Source: Acidilutibacter cellobiosedens (GTDB lineage: Bacteria; Bacillota; Clostridia; Tissierellales; Acidilutibacteraceae). From it: DNA of 64,000 bases. The notes below the pieces were generated by a model, which did not search any database, had not been told where the DNA came from, and saw only the letters and a list, made by a program, of their open reading frames with translations. The translations under genes and the position numbers were made by a program. The first letter of the stretch is position 1, and each line of letters starts with the position of its first letter. The DNA lies in NCBI RefSeq assembly GCF_004103715.1, contig NZ_CP035282.1:1912673-1976672 (forward strand), read 5' to 3'. Shown here piece after piece: positions 26,426 to 34,765 of the stretch.

Positions 26426-27631
26426 TTACATCTTTATTGTATTAACCATGTCAAACATCGGCATTGCCATAGCTATAACTATGAATCCCACTATCAATGC
26501 CATAAAAACTATAAGCAAAGGCTCAAGCATTGTAGTCATCCTCTGGAGGGATGTTTCCACCTCTTCATCATAAAAATCCGCTGTTTTATCGAGTATCTCA
26601 TCAATAGACCCGGATTCCTCTCCTACTTTAATCATTGAAACTACCATAGGAGAAAAAATATTTGTGTCATCTATGGTTTGAGACAAAGGTATACCTTTTT
26701 TTATGTTTTCCTTTACAATTTCAAATTTATCGGATATAACACTATTTTCCAATACCTTTTCCACCACATCCAACGACTGAATAAGAGGTATGCCGCTGAA
26801 CATAAGAGTTGACAAAGTCCTTGCGAATCTCGAAGTAATCACCTTAATATTGAAGTCCTTAATTATCGGAAGCCTGATTTTCAATCCGTCAAAAAATAAT
26901 TTCCCCGAAACAGTCTTTTTATAGGCATTCAACGATCCTACAACCAAACCGATTATCAATATATACAAATACCAAAAATTCTTTATGCTGTTACTTATGC
27001 TCAGTAAAATTCTTGTAGGCAAAGGAAGAAGAGCGCCATTACTTTCAAACATTCCTATAAATGTAGGCATGACTACCACAATAAGAAATATCACAACTCC
27101 TATAGTTACTATACTTAAAATGGCGGGATATATAAAAGCATTTTTAATCTTATTCTCAATTTTATTTTCTTTTTCATAATGAGAAGCCATTCTTTCCATT
27201 ATTGTATCTAAATTACCGCTTACTTCCCCGGCCTCTACCATATTTATCAAAAGAGACGGAAATATCTTCTCTTCTTTTTTCATAGCTTCAGATATGCTTA
27301 AACCTTCCTGCACATTTTCACAAACAGAATTTAGCCCTAATCTTAATTTTTTATTTTCGGTTTGAATGCTTAATATGTCCAAACATTTCACAATACTTAT
27401 TCCTGAATTAAACATTGTATAAAATTGCCTGCAAAATACTCCCATGTCCTTTTTGGAAATCTTCTTGGAAAAAGAAATATTTCTATTTTCGTTAACCTTT
27501 TTTTCTTCAACGGACACGGGATAATATTTTTTGTCTTTAAGCATTGCTACCACATCATTAGAACTTTCCGCTTCATATACTCCTTCTATAGGCTGCCCCG
27601 TCTTTGATACCGCTCTATATTTAAACCACAT
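26426..27631 (-). CDS. pilC: type IV pilus platform protein PilC
   Basis: A 401-residue inner-membrane platform protein with two T2SF domains. It shows GVFCRQFYTMFNSGISIVKCLD and the paired RFARTLSTLMFSGIPLIQSLD, three membrane segments and the C-terminal LEPLLIVFMALIVGFIVIAM. The ATG at 27631 follows GGATGGTG. It sits between pilT and pilA. Confidence 0.96.
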   Translation of the reverse strand: MWFKYRAVSKTGQPIEGVYEAESSNDVVAMLKDKKYYPVSVEEKKVNENRNISFSKKISKKDMGVFCRQFYTMFNSGISIVKCLDILSIQTENKKLRLGLNSVCENVQEGLSISEAMKKEEKIFPSLLINMVEAGEVSGNLDTIMERMASHYEKENKIENKIKNAFIYPAILSIVTIGVVIFLIVVVMPTFIGMFESNGALLPLPTRILLSISNSIKNFWYLYILIIGLVVGSLNAYKKTVSGKLFFDGLKIRLPIIKDFNIKVITSRFARTLSTLMFSGIPLIQSLDVVEKVLENSVISDKFEIVKENIKKGIPLSQTIDDTNIFSPMVVSMIKVGEESGSIDEILDKTADFYDEEVETSLQRMTTMLEPLLIVFMALIVGFIVIAMAMPMFDMVNTIKM

Positions 27632-27643
27632 ATTCACACCATC

Positions 27644-28696
27644 CTATTTCAAATACCTTTTAATAACATCGGGAAATACAGATTGGCTTAATACAGTTTC
27701 CTCGGATATCTTTCCTTTATTGAAAAGTTTCAACATGGAATTATCCATGGTTTGCATCCCATATTTGCTTCCTGTCTGTATTGCCGTATCTATTTGGTGA
27801 GTCTTTTCTTCTCTTATTAAATTTCTGATAGCGGGAGTGGCAACCATTATCTCAAAGGCTGCAATTCTCCCTTTTCCATCAATCGTCGGAAGAAGCTGTT
27901 GAGATATTATTCCCTGTATTACAGAAGAAAGTTGAATTCTCACCTGCTGCTGCTGATAAGAAGGAAATACATCTATTATTCTGTCTATGGTACTGGCTGC
28001 TCCTATAGTATGAAGAGTAGAAAGAACCAAATGCCCTGTCTCTGCGGCCGTCAGCGCAATACTCATGGTTTCAAGATCTCTCATCTCACCTACAAGTATT
28101 ACATCGGGGTCCTGCCTTAAAGCAGCTCTCAATGCATTGGCAAAGGATAAGGAGTCACTTCCTATTTCTCTTTGATTGACTATGCTTTTGTCATGCTTAT
28201 GAAGATACTCTATGGGATCCTCTAAAGTCAGTATATGGTATTTTTTGTTATGGTTTATCAAATCCACTATGGAAGCAAGAGTTGTAGATTTACCACTTCC
28301 TGTAGGTCCCGTAACTAATATAAGGCCTCTGGGCAGCATGGATAAATCCTTTACAATTGGAGGAATCCCCAATTCATCCATAGTGGGTATTGTCAAAGGA
28401 ATTATTCTTAGAGCCATTCCAAAGCTTCCTCTCTGTTTAAAAACGTTAATCCTAAACCTTCCTACGCCTGAACTTGAAAAGGATATATCAAGTTCTCCTT
28501 TTTCCTCAAGAATTTTAAATTTATCTTCGGATAAAATTTCTTTGACCAAATATTCCGTATCCTTCGGAGTAAAAATATTTTCCCCATAATTTTGAAGAAT
28601 ACCGTTAATCCTAAATACAGGAGGAACTCCAACGGTTATATGAATATCCGATGCTTTTAATTTTATCCCCACTTTTATTAAATCCGAAATCTCCAT
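27644..28696 (-). CDS. pilT: pilus retraction ATPase PilT
   Basis: A 350-residue hexameric ATPase for pilus retraction. It has Walker A GPTGSGKST, the Asp box DPIEYLH, Walker B ILVGEMRD, the His box HLVLSTLHT and the PilT-specific AIRNLIREEK. The presence of PilT suggests dynamic, retractable pili usable for twitching or DNA uptake. The start has GGAGG. Confidence 0.96.
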   Translation of the reverse strand: MEISDLIKVGIKLKASDIHITVGVPPVFRINGILQNYGENIFTPKDTEYLVKEILSEDKFKILEEKGELDISFSSSGVGRFRINVFKQRGSFGMALRIIPLTIPTMDELGIPPIVKDLSMLPRGLILVTGPTGSGKSTTLASIVDLINHNKKYHILTLEDPIEYLHKHDKSIVNQREIGSDSLSFANALRAALRQDPDVILVGEMRDLETMSIALTAAETGHLVLSTLHTIGAASTIDRIIDVFPSYQQQQVRIQLSSVIQGIISQQLLPTIDGKGRIAAFEIMVATPAIRNLIREEKTHQIDTAIQTGSKYGMQTMDNSMLKLFNKGKISEETVLSQSVFPDVIKRYLK

Positions 28697-28709
28697 ATCT
28701 GCCTCCTAA

Positions 28710-30383
28710 TTATAAAGTGTATCCTACCTTCAAAGCTTCCTCCATAGTTATAGTGCCACTTTCCACTAACCGTACTGCGTTTTGAAACAGAGTTTTCATA
28801 CCCTTTTCAATCGCTAAATTCTTAATATAATCGGCACTCTCTCTTCTGTCAATACCTCTCCTTATATCCTCGTCTATGGGCATTACCTCATGGACAGCTG
28901 TTCTCCCTTTATATCCTTTATTACATAAATTGCACATATTAGGCTTGTAAAAGACCATGTCCTTTTCCGTATCCAATCCCAGAATCTTTTTTTCTCTATA
29001 ACTTGTCTCGTAAGGTGTCTTACAAAAAGGACATAATTTTTTTATCAGTCTTTGAGAAATTATCCCGATAACTGCCGAAGAAACCAAATATGGTTCAATT
29101 CCCATATCAACAAGCCTTGTTATAGAAGATGCAGTATCATTGGTATGAAGGGTTGAAAAAACCAAATGCCCCGTTATAGCTGCTCTTACAGCCATTTTCG
29201 CCGTCTCGCCGTCTCGTATCTCTCCCAACATAATAATATCCGGATCCTGCCTTAATATGGATCTGAGTCCGTTGGCAAATGTAAGCCCTGCTTTATTATT
29301 GACCTGAACTTGATTTATTCCGCTAAACTTATATTCCACGGGATCCTCCACCGTTATAATGTTCTTTTCTATGGAATTAAGCTCACTAAGTATAGTATAA
29401 AGAGTAGTCGTTTTTCCGCTGCCTGTAGGACCGGTAACTAAAATCATTCCATAAGGCTGATTAAGAATATTTTCAAAGGATATAAAATCTTCTTCAGTAA
29501 AGCCTAAATCCTTCTTAGTAAATAAAAAACTTCCTCTATCCAAAATCCTTAAAACTATTTTTTCTCCGTAAATTGTGGGAAGAGTAGAAATACGCAAATC
29601 AATATCTCTTCCGTCCACATTAATTTCAACTCTTCCGTCTTGAGGAATTCTTCTTTCCGCAATATTCATCTTCCCCATTATTTTTATTCTGGTAATTATA
29701 GCAGAAATGGTGTTTCTAGATAAATTCATTATTTCCTGTAAATCTCCGTCTATACGAAACCTCACTCTGACATTATCGTTAAAGGGTTCGATATGTACAT
29801 CACTGGCTCTCATGTTAACAGCCTGTGCTATCATAGAGTTTAAAAGCTTTACAACGGGAGCACTATTTATCTCCTCTTGGTTTTCCTCGATTGTTTCATC
29901 ATTTGGAATATAATTTTCTTTAAACTCTTCAAGTACTCTCTTTGTTCTTTCTTTTTCATAATATTTATCTATTGCCCTTTCAATATCCTTTTTTGTAGAG
30001 ATTACAGGTTGTACATTAAATCCAGTGGTCAATCTAACATCATCAATTGCAAATATATTAAGAGGATCCGCCATCGCTACAATCAGATAATCATTTTTCT
30101 TATCTACTGCAATTAGATCATACCTTCTGGCTAAATTTTCCGGTATCAGCCTTGATACTTCCGAATTTATTAAATATCTGTCCAAGTCTACATGAGGTAT
30201 ACCCAGTTGAAATTCTAACACCTCTATAATGTCTTTCTCACTTACCCAACCTTTTTCCACTAAAATTTCTCCAATTTTTTTATCGCTGTTTTTCTGTTCT
30301 GAAATTGCTTCATTTAATTGCTCTTTTGTTATCTTCCCTACATACAAAAGCAAATCACCAAGTTTTGCATTATTTCCCTTCAT
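28710..30383 (-). CDS. pilB: pilus extension ATPase PilB
   Basis: A 557-residue assembly ATPase. The N-terminal MshEN-like domain (about 1-150) is of the type that can bind c-di-GMP. The core has GPTGSGKTTTLYTILSE, DPVEYKF, GEIRDGETA and HLVFSTLHTND, and the tetracysteine zinc site CPFC...CNLC is present. It is the first gene of the pilus operon, directly below a consensus promoter, with AAGGGAG before the ATG. Confidence 0.96.
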   Translation of the reverse strand: MKGNNAKLGDLLLYVGKITKEQLNEAISEQKNSDKKIGEILVEKGWVSEKDIIEVLEFQLGIPHVDLDRYLINSEVSRLIPENLARRYDLIAVDKKNDYLIVAMADPLNIFAIDDVRLTTGFNVQPVISTKKDIERAIDKYYEKERTKRVLEEFKENYIPNDETIEENQEEINSAPVVKLLNSMIAQAVNMRASDVHIEPFNDNVRVRFRIDGDLQEIMNLSRNTISAIITRIKIMGKMNIAERRIPQDGRVEINVDGRDIDLRISTLPTIYGEKIVLRILDRGSFLFTKKDLGFTEEDFISFENILNQPYGMILVTGPTGSGKTTTLYTILSELNSIEKNIITVEDPVEYKFSGINQVQVNNKAGLTFANGLRSILRQDPDIIMLGEIRDGETAKMAVRAAITGHLVFSTLHTNDTASSITRLVDMGIEPYLVSSAVIGIISQRLIKKLCPFCKTPYETSYREKKILGLDTEKDMVFYKPNMCNLCNKGYKGRTAVHEVMPIDEDIRRGIDRRESADYIKNLAIEKGMKTLFQNAVRLVESGTITMEEALKVGYTL

Positions 30384-30418
30384 AATTCTCCCTTCAATTT
30401 TTTCATTTATTATCTATG

Positions 30419-30447
30419 ATTATACAAAAGATTTTATGTTTTTTCAA
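30419..30447 (-). promoter_or_regulatory. sigma-A promoter of the pilus operon
   Basis: TTGAAA (30442-30447) and TATAAT (30419-30424) are 17 nt apart on the minus strand. Transcription would start near 30412, giving a leader of only about 30 nt before pilB. The promoter is intact although an insertion sequence lies just upstream. Confidence 0.85.
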
Positions 30448-30610
30448 TATTTCATAAATATTTGATAGAGTCAAGTTACTGTAGGGAAAAAATATATAGA
30501 TATCATCCATATTTTAAAAAATAAATTGTTTTATACAATTATTCCCTATGTTTGTAAAATAAGTTCTCCTTTTATTTCTTTTGGTATAAAATTTTTTATT
30601 ACTTCGTTGC

Positions 30611-30740
30611 CGATTTGCTATTGACATGGAGCCTCTGCCTGCATGGTTTGTGTACCTAAAGGGGGTAACCCATAGATAAACGTACCACCCTCCTTTACAG
30701 GTTACCATGCAGGCTACTCCATATCAATGGCCCGCTACGC
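30611..30740 (-). repeat. long imperfect hairpin downstream of the transposase
   Basis: Segments 30620-30646 and 30705-30728 pair as nested helices (ATTGA, ATGGAG and GCCTGCATGG with their complements), and the inner part continues the pairing. The ~350 bp from 30490 to 30847 have no convincing gene; a 64-codon frame within is taken as chance. Confidence 0.6.
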
Positions 30741-30847
30741 CAAATCTTTTATCTCTATGGTTTTCTAACTAATATGCTAACTTTATAACTCTATTATATA
30801 ACTTTTATTTTTTGCTACAACTATTCTTACCTCTTATTTTACTTTAC

Positions 30848-32275
30848 TTAAATTCTACCCATTATTGCTCTTATTTCGTTATATAATCCTGTCTTTTCTC
30901 CTCTCACTATTGCTGTCGGCCTAATGTCCCAAGTATCATTATACCTGTTCGCAATACTTCTTGCTTCTTTTATTAATTCATCTTGTATCTGTTCTTTCTC
31001 TTCTTTTTCCCTTTTCATCTTTTGCGCCATTACTAAATCATATACTTTCCCTCCGTTCCCTTTGTAAATTAATAACTTCGACATTTTACCGACTCCTATT
31101 TTTGACCATCCTTTTGGTCTGCTGCTCAAACGGCTTGAAAATATATGGCTTACGTGTCCTTCCGTACTACATCCTATTATTCCTATCCCTTCTTCTGCTC
31201 TTATCTCTATTCCATCCCAATTGTTTAATATATATTGTTCTGCTCTTTTTACTGCTCCCTTCTTTGTTTTATTTTCTGTAAGGCTCAATATCTCTTTAAA
31301 TACTTTTTTTACTTCTTCTCTGTCCGGCCAGTCAACCGCATCTTTCAATTCCTGTCTTATTATTTCATTATTTAGATGCGCGGTTGCTGTTATTATACAC
31401 TTTTTCAGATGATATCCGTCAAGCACAAATTTACTCTTTTCAATCCACTTTACTCCTTGGCGTATCCAGGATGCTCCATCTCCCGATATATATATTTTCT
31501 CTACATAATTCATGTTGTATTGTTTGTCTATATAATCTGCTGCTTCAAGCCATAATTTTTCCGTATTTTCATACATCCCTCCAAAATATTTTACATTCTT
31601 TAACCTCTTTCTGCTTTTACTGCTTTTTTCTGCATCTATTCCTTCATGTACATAAACGATCTTTGGCATTGCTATATTATACTTGCTTTTGTTAATTCCT
31701 TTTTGCTGTAGATGCACATGATCTTCATCCGCTTCTATATATAATGTTTTTATATCCTTTTTCTTGTGTTTTTTAGTTTCTGTTGTTGTAAAATCAAGGT
31801 TGTGTATTTTATCCATCACGGCCTGTTTACTTATTTCATTCATATATGACGCTTTTTCTCCCGCTTTTCTATAGCTGCTTTCTGCTGCCTCATCAACTGC
31901 ATTTATTATTACATCCTCACTCATTTTTTCATGCGGTTTTATTCCAACCATATCATCAACAAGATGATGCCTTTTCCCTCCCATTTTGGGTTTAAAATAT
32001 GTTCTTTCATATGTTACAATACCAAAACTTGTTAAAATCCTATTTTTATCTTTTCTTACTATTTCCCATTTTTTCTTTCTAACTCCGCTGTTACGTAGAT
32101 ATTCATCCATATTCTCCAATACTTCTGTTATAATATCTCTTCCAAGCTCAAATAAAATTTTTTGTAAGGCAAGTATTAAACCAACAATATTTTTATTCCC
32201 TTCCATGAAATTTTTTATCTCATTTTCAATTTTTTTTACTCCAAACTCATTAAAATGTTGTATACTATTATACAT
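30848..32275 (-). CDS. ISLre2 family transposase (UPF0236)
   Basis: A 475-residue protein of the UPF0236/ISLre2 family. Recognisable pieces include ILTSFGIVTYERTYFKPKMG near residue 95, an acidic pair in LYIEADEDHVH, YISGDGASWIRQGVKWIEKS and GCSTEGHVSHIFSSRLSSRP. The reading frame is full length and looks intact, so the element may be active. ATG codons at 32275 and 32287 are both possible; only the former has usable spacing from AAAGG. Confidence 0.9.
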   Translation of the reverse strand: MYNSIQHFNEFGVKKIENEIKNFMEGNKNIVGLILALQKILFELGRDIITEVLENMDEYLRNSGVRKKKWEIVRKDKNRILTSFGIVTYERTYFKPKMGGKRHHLVDDMVGIKPHEKMSEDVIINAVDEAAESSYRKAGEKASYMNEISKQAVMDKIHNLDFTTTETKKHKKKDIKTLYIEADEDHVHLQQKGINKSKYNIAMPKIVYVHEGIDAEKSSKSRKRLKNVKYFGGMYENTEKLWLEAADYIDKQYNMNYVEKIYISGDGASWIRQGVKWIEKSKFVLDGYHLKKCIITATAHLNNEIIRQELKDAVDWPDREEVKKVFKEILSLTENKTKKGAVKRAEQYILNNWDGIEIRAEEGIGIIGCSTEGHVSHIFSSRLSSRPKGWSKIGVGKMSKLLIYKGNGGKVYDLVMAQKMKREKEEKEQIQDELIKEARSIANRYNDTWDIRPTAIVRGEKTGLYNEIRAIMGRI

Positions 32276-32276
32276 A

Positions 32277-32341
32277 GAAGATATCATCCTTTCTTAATTT
32301 ATTGGTGTTTCAACTTATATTTTAATAGGATGATATCTTCT
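32277..32341 (-). promoter_or_regulatory. hairpin able to hide the transposase start
   Basis: The 15-mer AGAAGATATCATCCT (32277-32291) is repeated as its reverse complement at 32327-32341. The downstream arm on the minus strand covers the AAAGG site and first start codons of the transposase. Transcripts entering from outside would fold and block translation, a known protective device in other insertion sequences. Confidence 0.55.
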
Positions 32342-32484
32342 TTTCAACTATATATGGAAATATATTCTATTTCCCTACTGTAATTTTACACTAACTAAAT
32401 ATTTTGGTATTATATAGCTAATCTACTTTTTATTTAATAATTTTAAATTAAACAGCGTTTTTTTGTAATTTAAAGTCAAATTTT

Positions 32485-32661
32485 CATTTATAAACCATAG
32501 GAAAGCTGCATTTACATCATTAGATATCTTTCATTAAATAGGATTTAAAAATCCTTTTTTATAGTATACAGAAGGATCATATTCCCATTAATTTATATTT
32601 TCCGTTAAATGGGTTTCAAAAAAGGCTTCATTATTATTAATTTTTAATTAAAGCCTTTTTT
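32485..32661 (+). repeat. two diverged copies of the hairpin-terminator repeat
   Basis: Copy one (about 32485-32570) runs from AACCATAGGAAAG to CTTTCATTAAATAGG and a weak terminator with GGATT/AATCC. Copy two (about 32585-32661) has TTTTCCGTTAAATGGGTTTC and then a terminator stem 32618-32628 with 32651-32661. The remaining intergenic bases up to 32884 show no gene. Confidence 0.6.
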
Positions 32662-32884
32662 ATATTTTGATTTTATGAAAAAATTTGTTGCCTAATTGTT
32701 TTTTATTTTATTGGATATTAGTATTTATCAATTATGATAAAATTTTTTATGATATTATTTTTCTTTCCAAAGATATGTTTATTTTCATTTTCTGTTTTTC
32801 TCAATCCATTATTAAGTATATTGATTATAAACTGTCTTAATAAAAAAAATATAAAATGAGAAAATAATAAAAGGAGGTGATTAG

Positions 32885-33478
32885 TTGAAAAAAAATAATA
32901 AATTAATTCTTATTTTAACTGCTTCGATATTGTCAGTCTCAATGGCCGGCTGTGGAACCAAAACTTCCCAAAGGCCAAACAGCAGAGTAGAAACAAGGAT
33001 TGGTAATCAGGCTCAAAGAAGAACTCCAAACGTTATGCCGAGAAGTAATGTTCCAAGACTTGAATCAAACTTAAATAACAACTCTGGAATTGATAATAAT
33101 GGGAATACGAATCTAAGCACAAATAATAATGGAAACATGACTCAAGGTTCTTATCAAAGAGCACAAAATATTGCTCGTAGAGTTGCAGCATTAAATGACA
33201 TAAATAGTGCAACAGCAGTAATAACAGGAAATACTGCCTTAGTCGGAGTAGATCTGAAGGGAACAACTAACGATAATCTTACAACGAATATACGAAATAA
33301 AGTTGAAACCGCAGTTAAAGAAGCCGATAAAAATATAACAACGGTAAATGTAACAACTAATCCTGACTTATATTCAAGAATCAGTACTATAGCAAGAAAC
33401 ATAAGTAACGGAAGACCTCTGAATGATTTTGCAAATGATATACAAGACATATTAAGGAGAATGAATTTAAACAGATAG
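32885..33478 (+). CDS. YhcN/YlaJ family sporulation lipoprotein
   Basis: A 197-residue lipoprotein. The signal ends in a lipobox, SVSMAGC (Cys22). An Asn-rich linker (about 25-85) is followed by the YhcN/YlaJ domain (RAQNIARRVAALNDINSATAVI, TALVGVDLK). These proteins are made in sporulation and lie in the spore inner membrane; the exact role is unclear. The TTG start at 32885 follows a perfect AAAGGAGGTGAT. Confidence 0.9.
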   Translation: MKKNNKLILILTASILSVSMAGCGTKTSQRPNSRVETRIGNQAQRRTPNVMPRSNVPRLESNLNNNSGIDNNGNTNLSTNNNGNMTQGSYQRAQNIARRVAALNDINSATAVITGNTALVGVDLKGTTNDNLTTNIRNKVETAVKEADKNITTVNVTTNPDLYSRISTIARNISNGRPLNDFANDIQDILRRMNLNR

Positions 33479-33512
33479 TAAAAGACGGTGAAGGCAAAAT
33501 ATAATATATCTA

Positions 33513-33550
33513 AAAGCTCAAAAATCTAAATTATTAAATTTTTGAGCTTT
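33513..33550. terminator. bidirectional terminator after the yhcN-like gene
   Basis: The 13-bp stem 33513-33525 with 33538-33550 is followed by T-rich DNA on both strands. It lies between the YhcN-like gene and the convergent LysM gene. Confidence 0.8.
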
Positions 33551-33654
33551 CTTTATATTAATCAAGTAAATTTTGAAACCCATTTGACGTCAAGTCCTGT
33601 CAAGGTAAATTATGACTTTACTATGGGTTATAAATAATTGTTCAAATTATAATA

Positions 33655-34362
33655 TTAAGTTGGTATGCATATCACTTGGCCTATTTGCAAATTATTCGGG
33701 TTAATCCCCGGATTGGCATTTATGATAGCCTGAACGCTTACATTAAATCTTTGACCAAGGGTAAACAATGTATCTCCTGCTCTTATCGTGTATAGAAATC
33801 CGTTCGGACATGAAGGTGTAGGCCCTACCATAGTTGGTATACATATTACCTGGCCTATTTGTAAATTATTCGGGTTAATTCCCGGATTGGCACTTATGAT
33901 AGCCTGAACGTCTATATTGAATCTTTGGCTAAGGGTAAACAATGTATCTCCTGCTCTTATCGTATATAGAAATCCGTTCGGACACGGAGGTGTAGGCGTT
34001 GCCATAGTTGGTATACATATTATTCTTCCTACCTGTAAATTGTTCGGATCAATCCCTGGATTAGCGTTTATAATAGCCTGAACGCTTACATTAAATCTTT
34101 GGCCAAGAGCAAACAGAGTATCTCCTGCTCTTATTGTATATAAGAATCCATTTGGACATGAAGGCATAGGTCCTGCCCCAGGTATGCATATTATTCTTCC
34201 TATCTGTAAATTATTCGGATCAATCCCCGGGTTGGCATTCATAATCTCTTGAACACTTACATTAAATCTTTGACTAAGGGCAAATAAAGTATCTCCTGCT
34301 CTTATTATATATTGAAAGCTTCCACCAGGACATACTTGTTCCATTCCATAATCATTGTACAT
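33655..34362 (-). CDS. four-LysM repeat protein, probable spore coat or wall protein
   Basis: The 235-residue protein consists almost only of four LysM repeats at residues 16-61, 73-118, 131-176 and 189-234, each with IRAGDTLF, QRFNV, ANPGI and NNLQ, joined by short Pro- and Cys-containing linkers (PSCPNGF). LysM domains bind N-acetylglucosamine polymers. There is no signal peptide, so a mother-cell product laid on the spore surface, such as SafA-like coat proteins, is the likeliest place. The repeats are nearly identical in DNA, pointing to recent internal duplication. The start has AAAGGTGG. Confidence 0.88.
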   Translation of the reverse strand: MYNDYGMEQVCPGGSFQYIIRAGDTLFALSQRFNVSVQEIMNANPGIDPNNLQIGRIICIPGAGPMPSCPNGFLYTIRAGDTLFALGQRFNVSVQAIINANPGIDPNNLQVGRIICIPTMATPTPPCPNGFLYTIRAGDTLFTLSQRFNIDVQAIISANPGINPNNLQIGQVICIPTMVGPTPSCPNGFLYTIRAGDTLFTLGQRFNVSVQAIINANPGINPNNLQIGQVICIPT

Positions 34363-34473
34363 AAATAACCACCTTTCTTTCTAATATATATTTCCCTTAT
34401 ATATTATGCTGGAAAGGTGTCAAATGACAAAATATTATATAATAAAATTAAATATCTTCCTGCTTTTCGTATC

Positions 34474-34765
34474 ATGTTCTCCTTAATCTATATTTCCCGT
34501 TAAGTGGGTTTCAAAAAAGGCTTCATTATTATTAGTTTTCGATTGAAGCCTTTTTTATAACCCATAGGGAAATTATGTTCTCCTTAATTTATATTTCCCG
34601 TTAAGTGGGTTTCAAAAAAGGCTTCATTATTATTAGTTTTCGATTGAAGCCTTTTTTATAACCCATAGGGAAATTATGTTCTCCTTAATTTATATTTCCC
34701 GTTAAATGGGTTTCAAAAAAGGCTTCATTATTATTAGTTTTCGATTGAAGCCTTTTTTATATTTT
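34474..34765. repeat. three tandem copies of a 101-bp hairpin-terminator repeat
   Basis: Units start at 34474, 34575 and 34676, with period 101 and only a few differences; the third is cut short at about 34765. Each has an outer hairpin (AACCCA with TGGGTT, GGGAAAT with ATTTCCC) and a terminator stem built on AAAAAAGGCTTC. The third unit contains the last codons and terminator of the GntR gene. This accounts for most of the gap between 34363 and 34733; no gene is seen in the rest. Confidence 0.9.
34715..34758 (-). terminator. terminator of the GntR gene
   Basis: The 13-bp stem 34715-34727 with 34746-34758 is flanked by six T on each strand and overlaps the last four codons of the GntR gene. 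The same stem recurs in the two tandem copies to the left. Confidence 0.85.

Larger units (their letters stand above)
30476..32383 (-). mobile_element. ISLre2-family insertion sequence
   Basis: An element of about 1.9 kb. Its ends carry inverted repeats, TTACTGTAGGGAAA (30476-30489) and the reverse complement of TTACAGTAGGGAAA (32370-32383). It encodes one UPF0236/ISLre2 transposase. A 10-bp sequence GATATCATCC recurs near the left end and twice near the transposase start. No convincing target duplication is seen, so exact edges are uncertain by a few bases. It inserted about 30 bp upstream of the pilus promoter. Confidence 0.85.

Noticed and set aside
30384-30475. c-di-GMP riboswitch before the pilus operon
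   Set aside because: The predicted leader is only about 30 nt, too short for any c-di-GMP aptamer.
30514-30708. 64-codon frame in the ISLre2 3' region
   Set aside because: No ribosome site and low-complexity sequence; the region is dominated by a long hairpin that forces codons on both strands.
34474-34765. CRISPR array
   Set aside because: The units are contiguous 101-bp copies without variable spacers and contain terminator stems; no cas genes are near.
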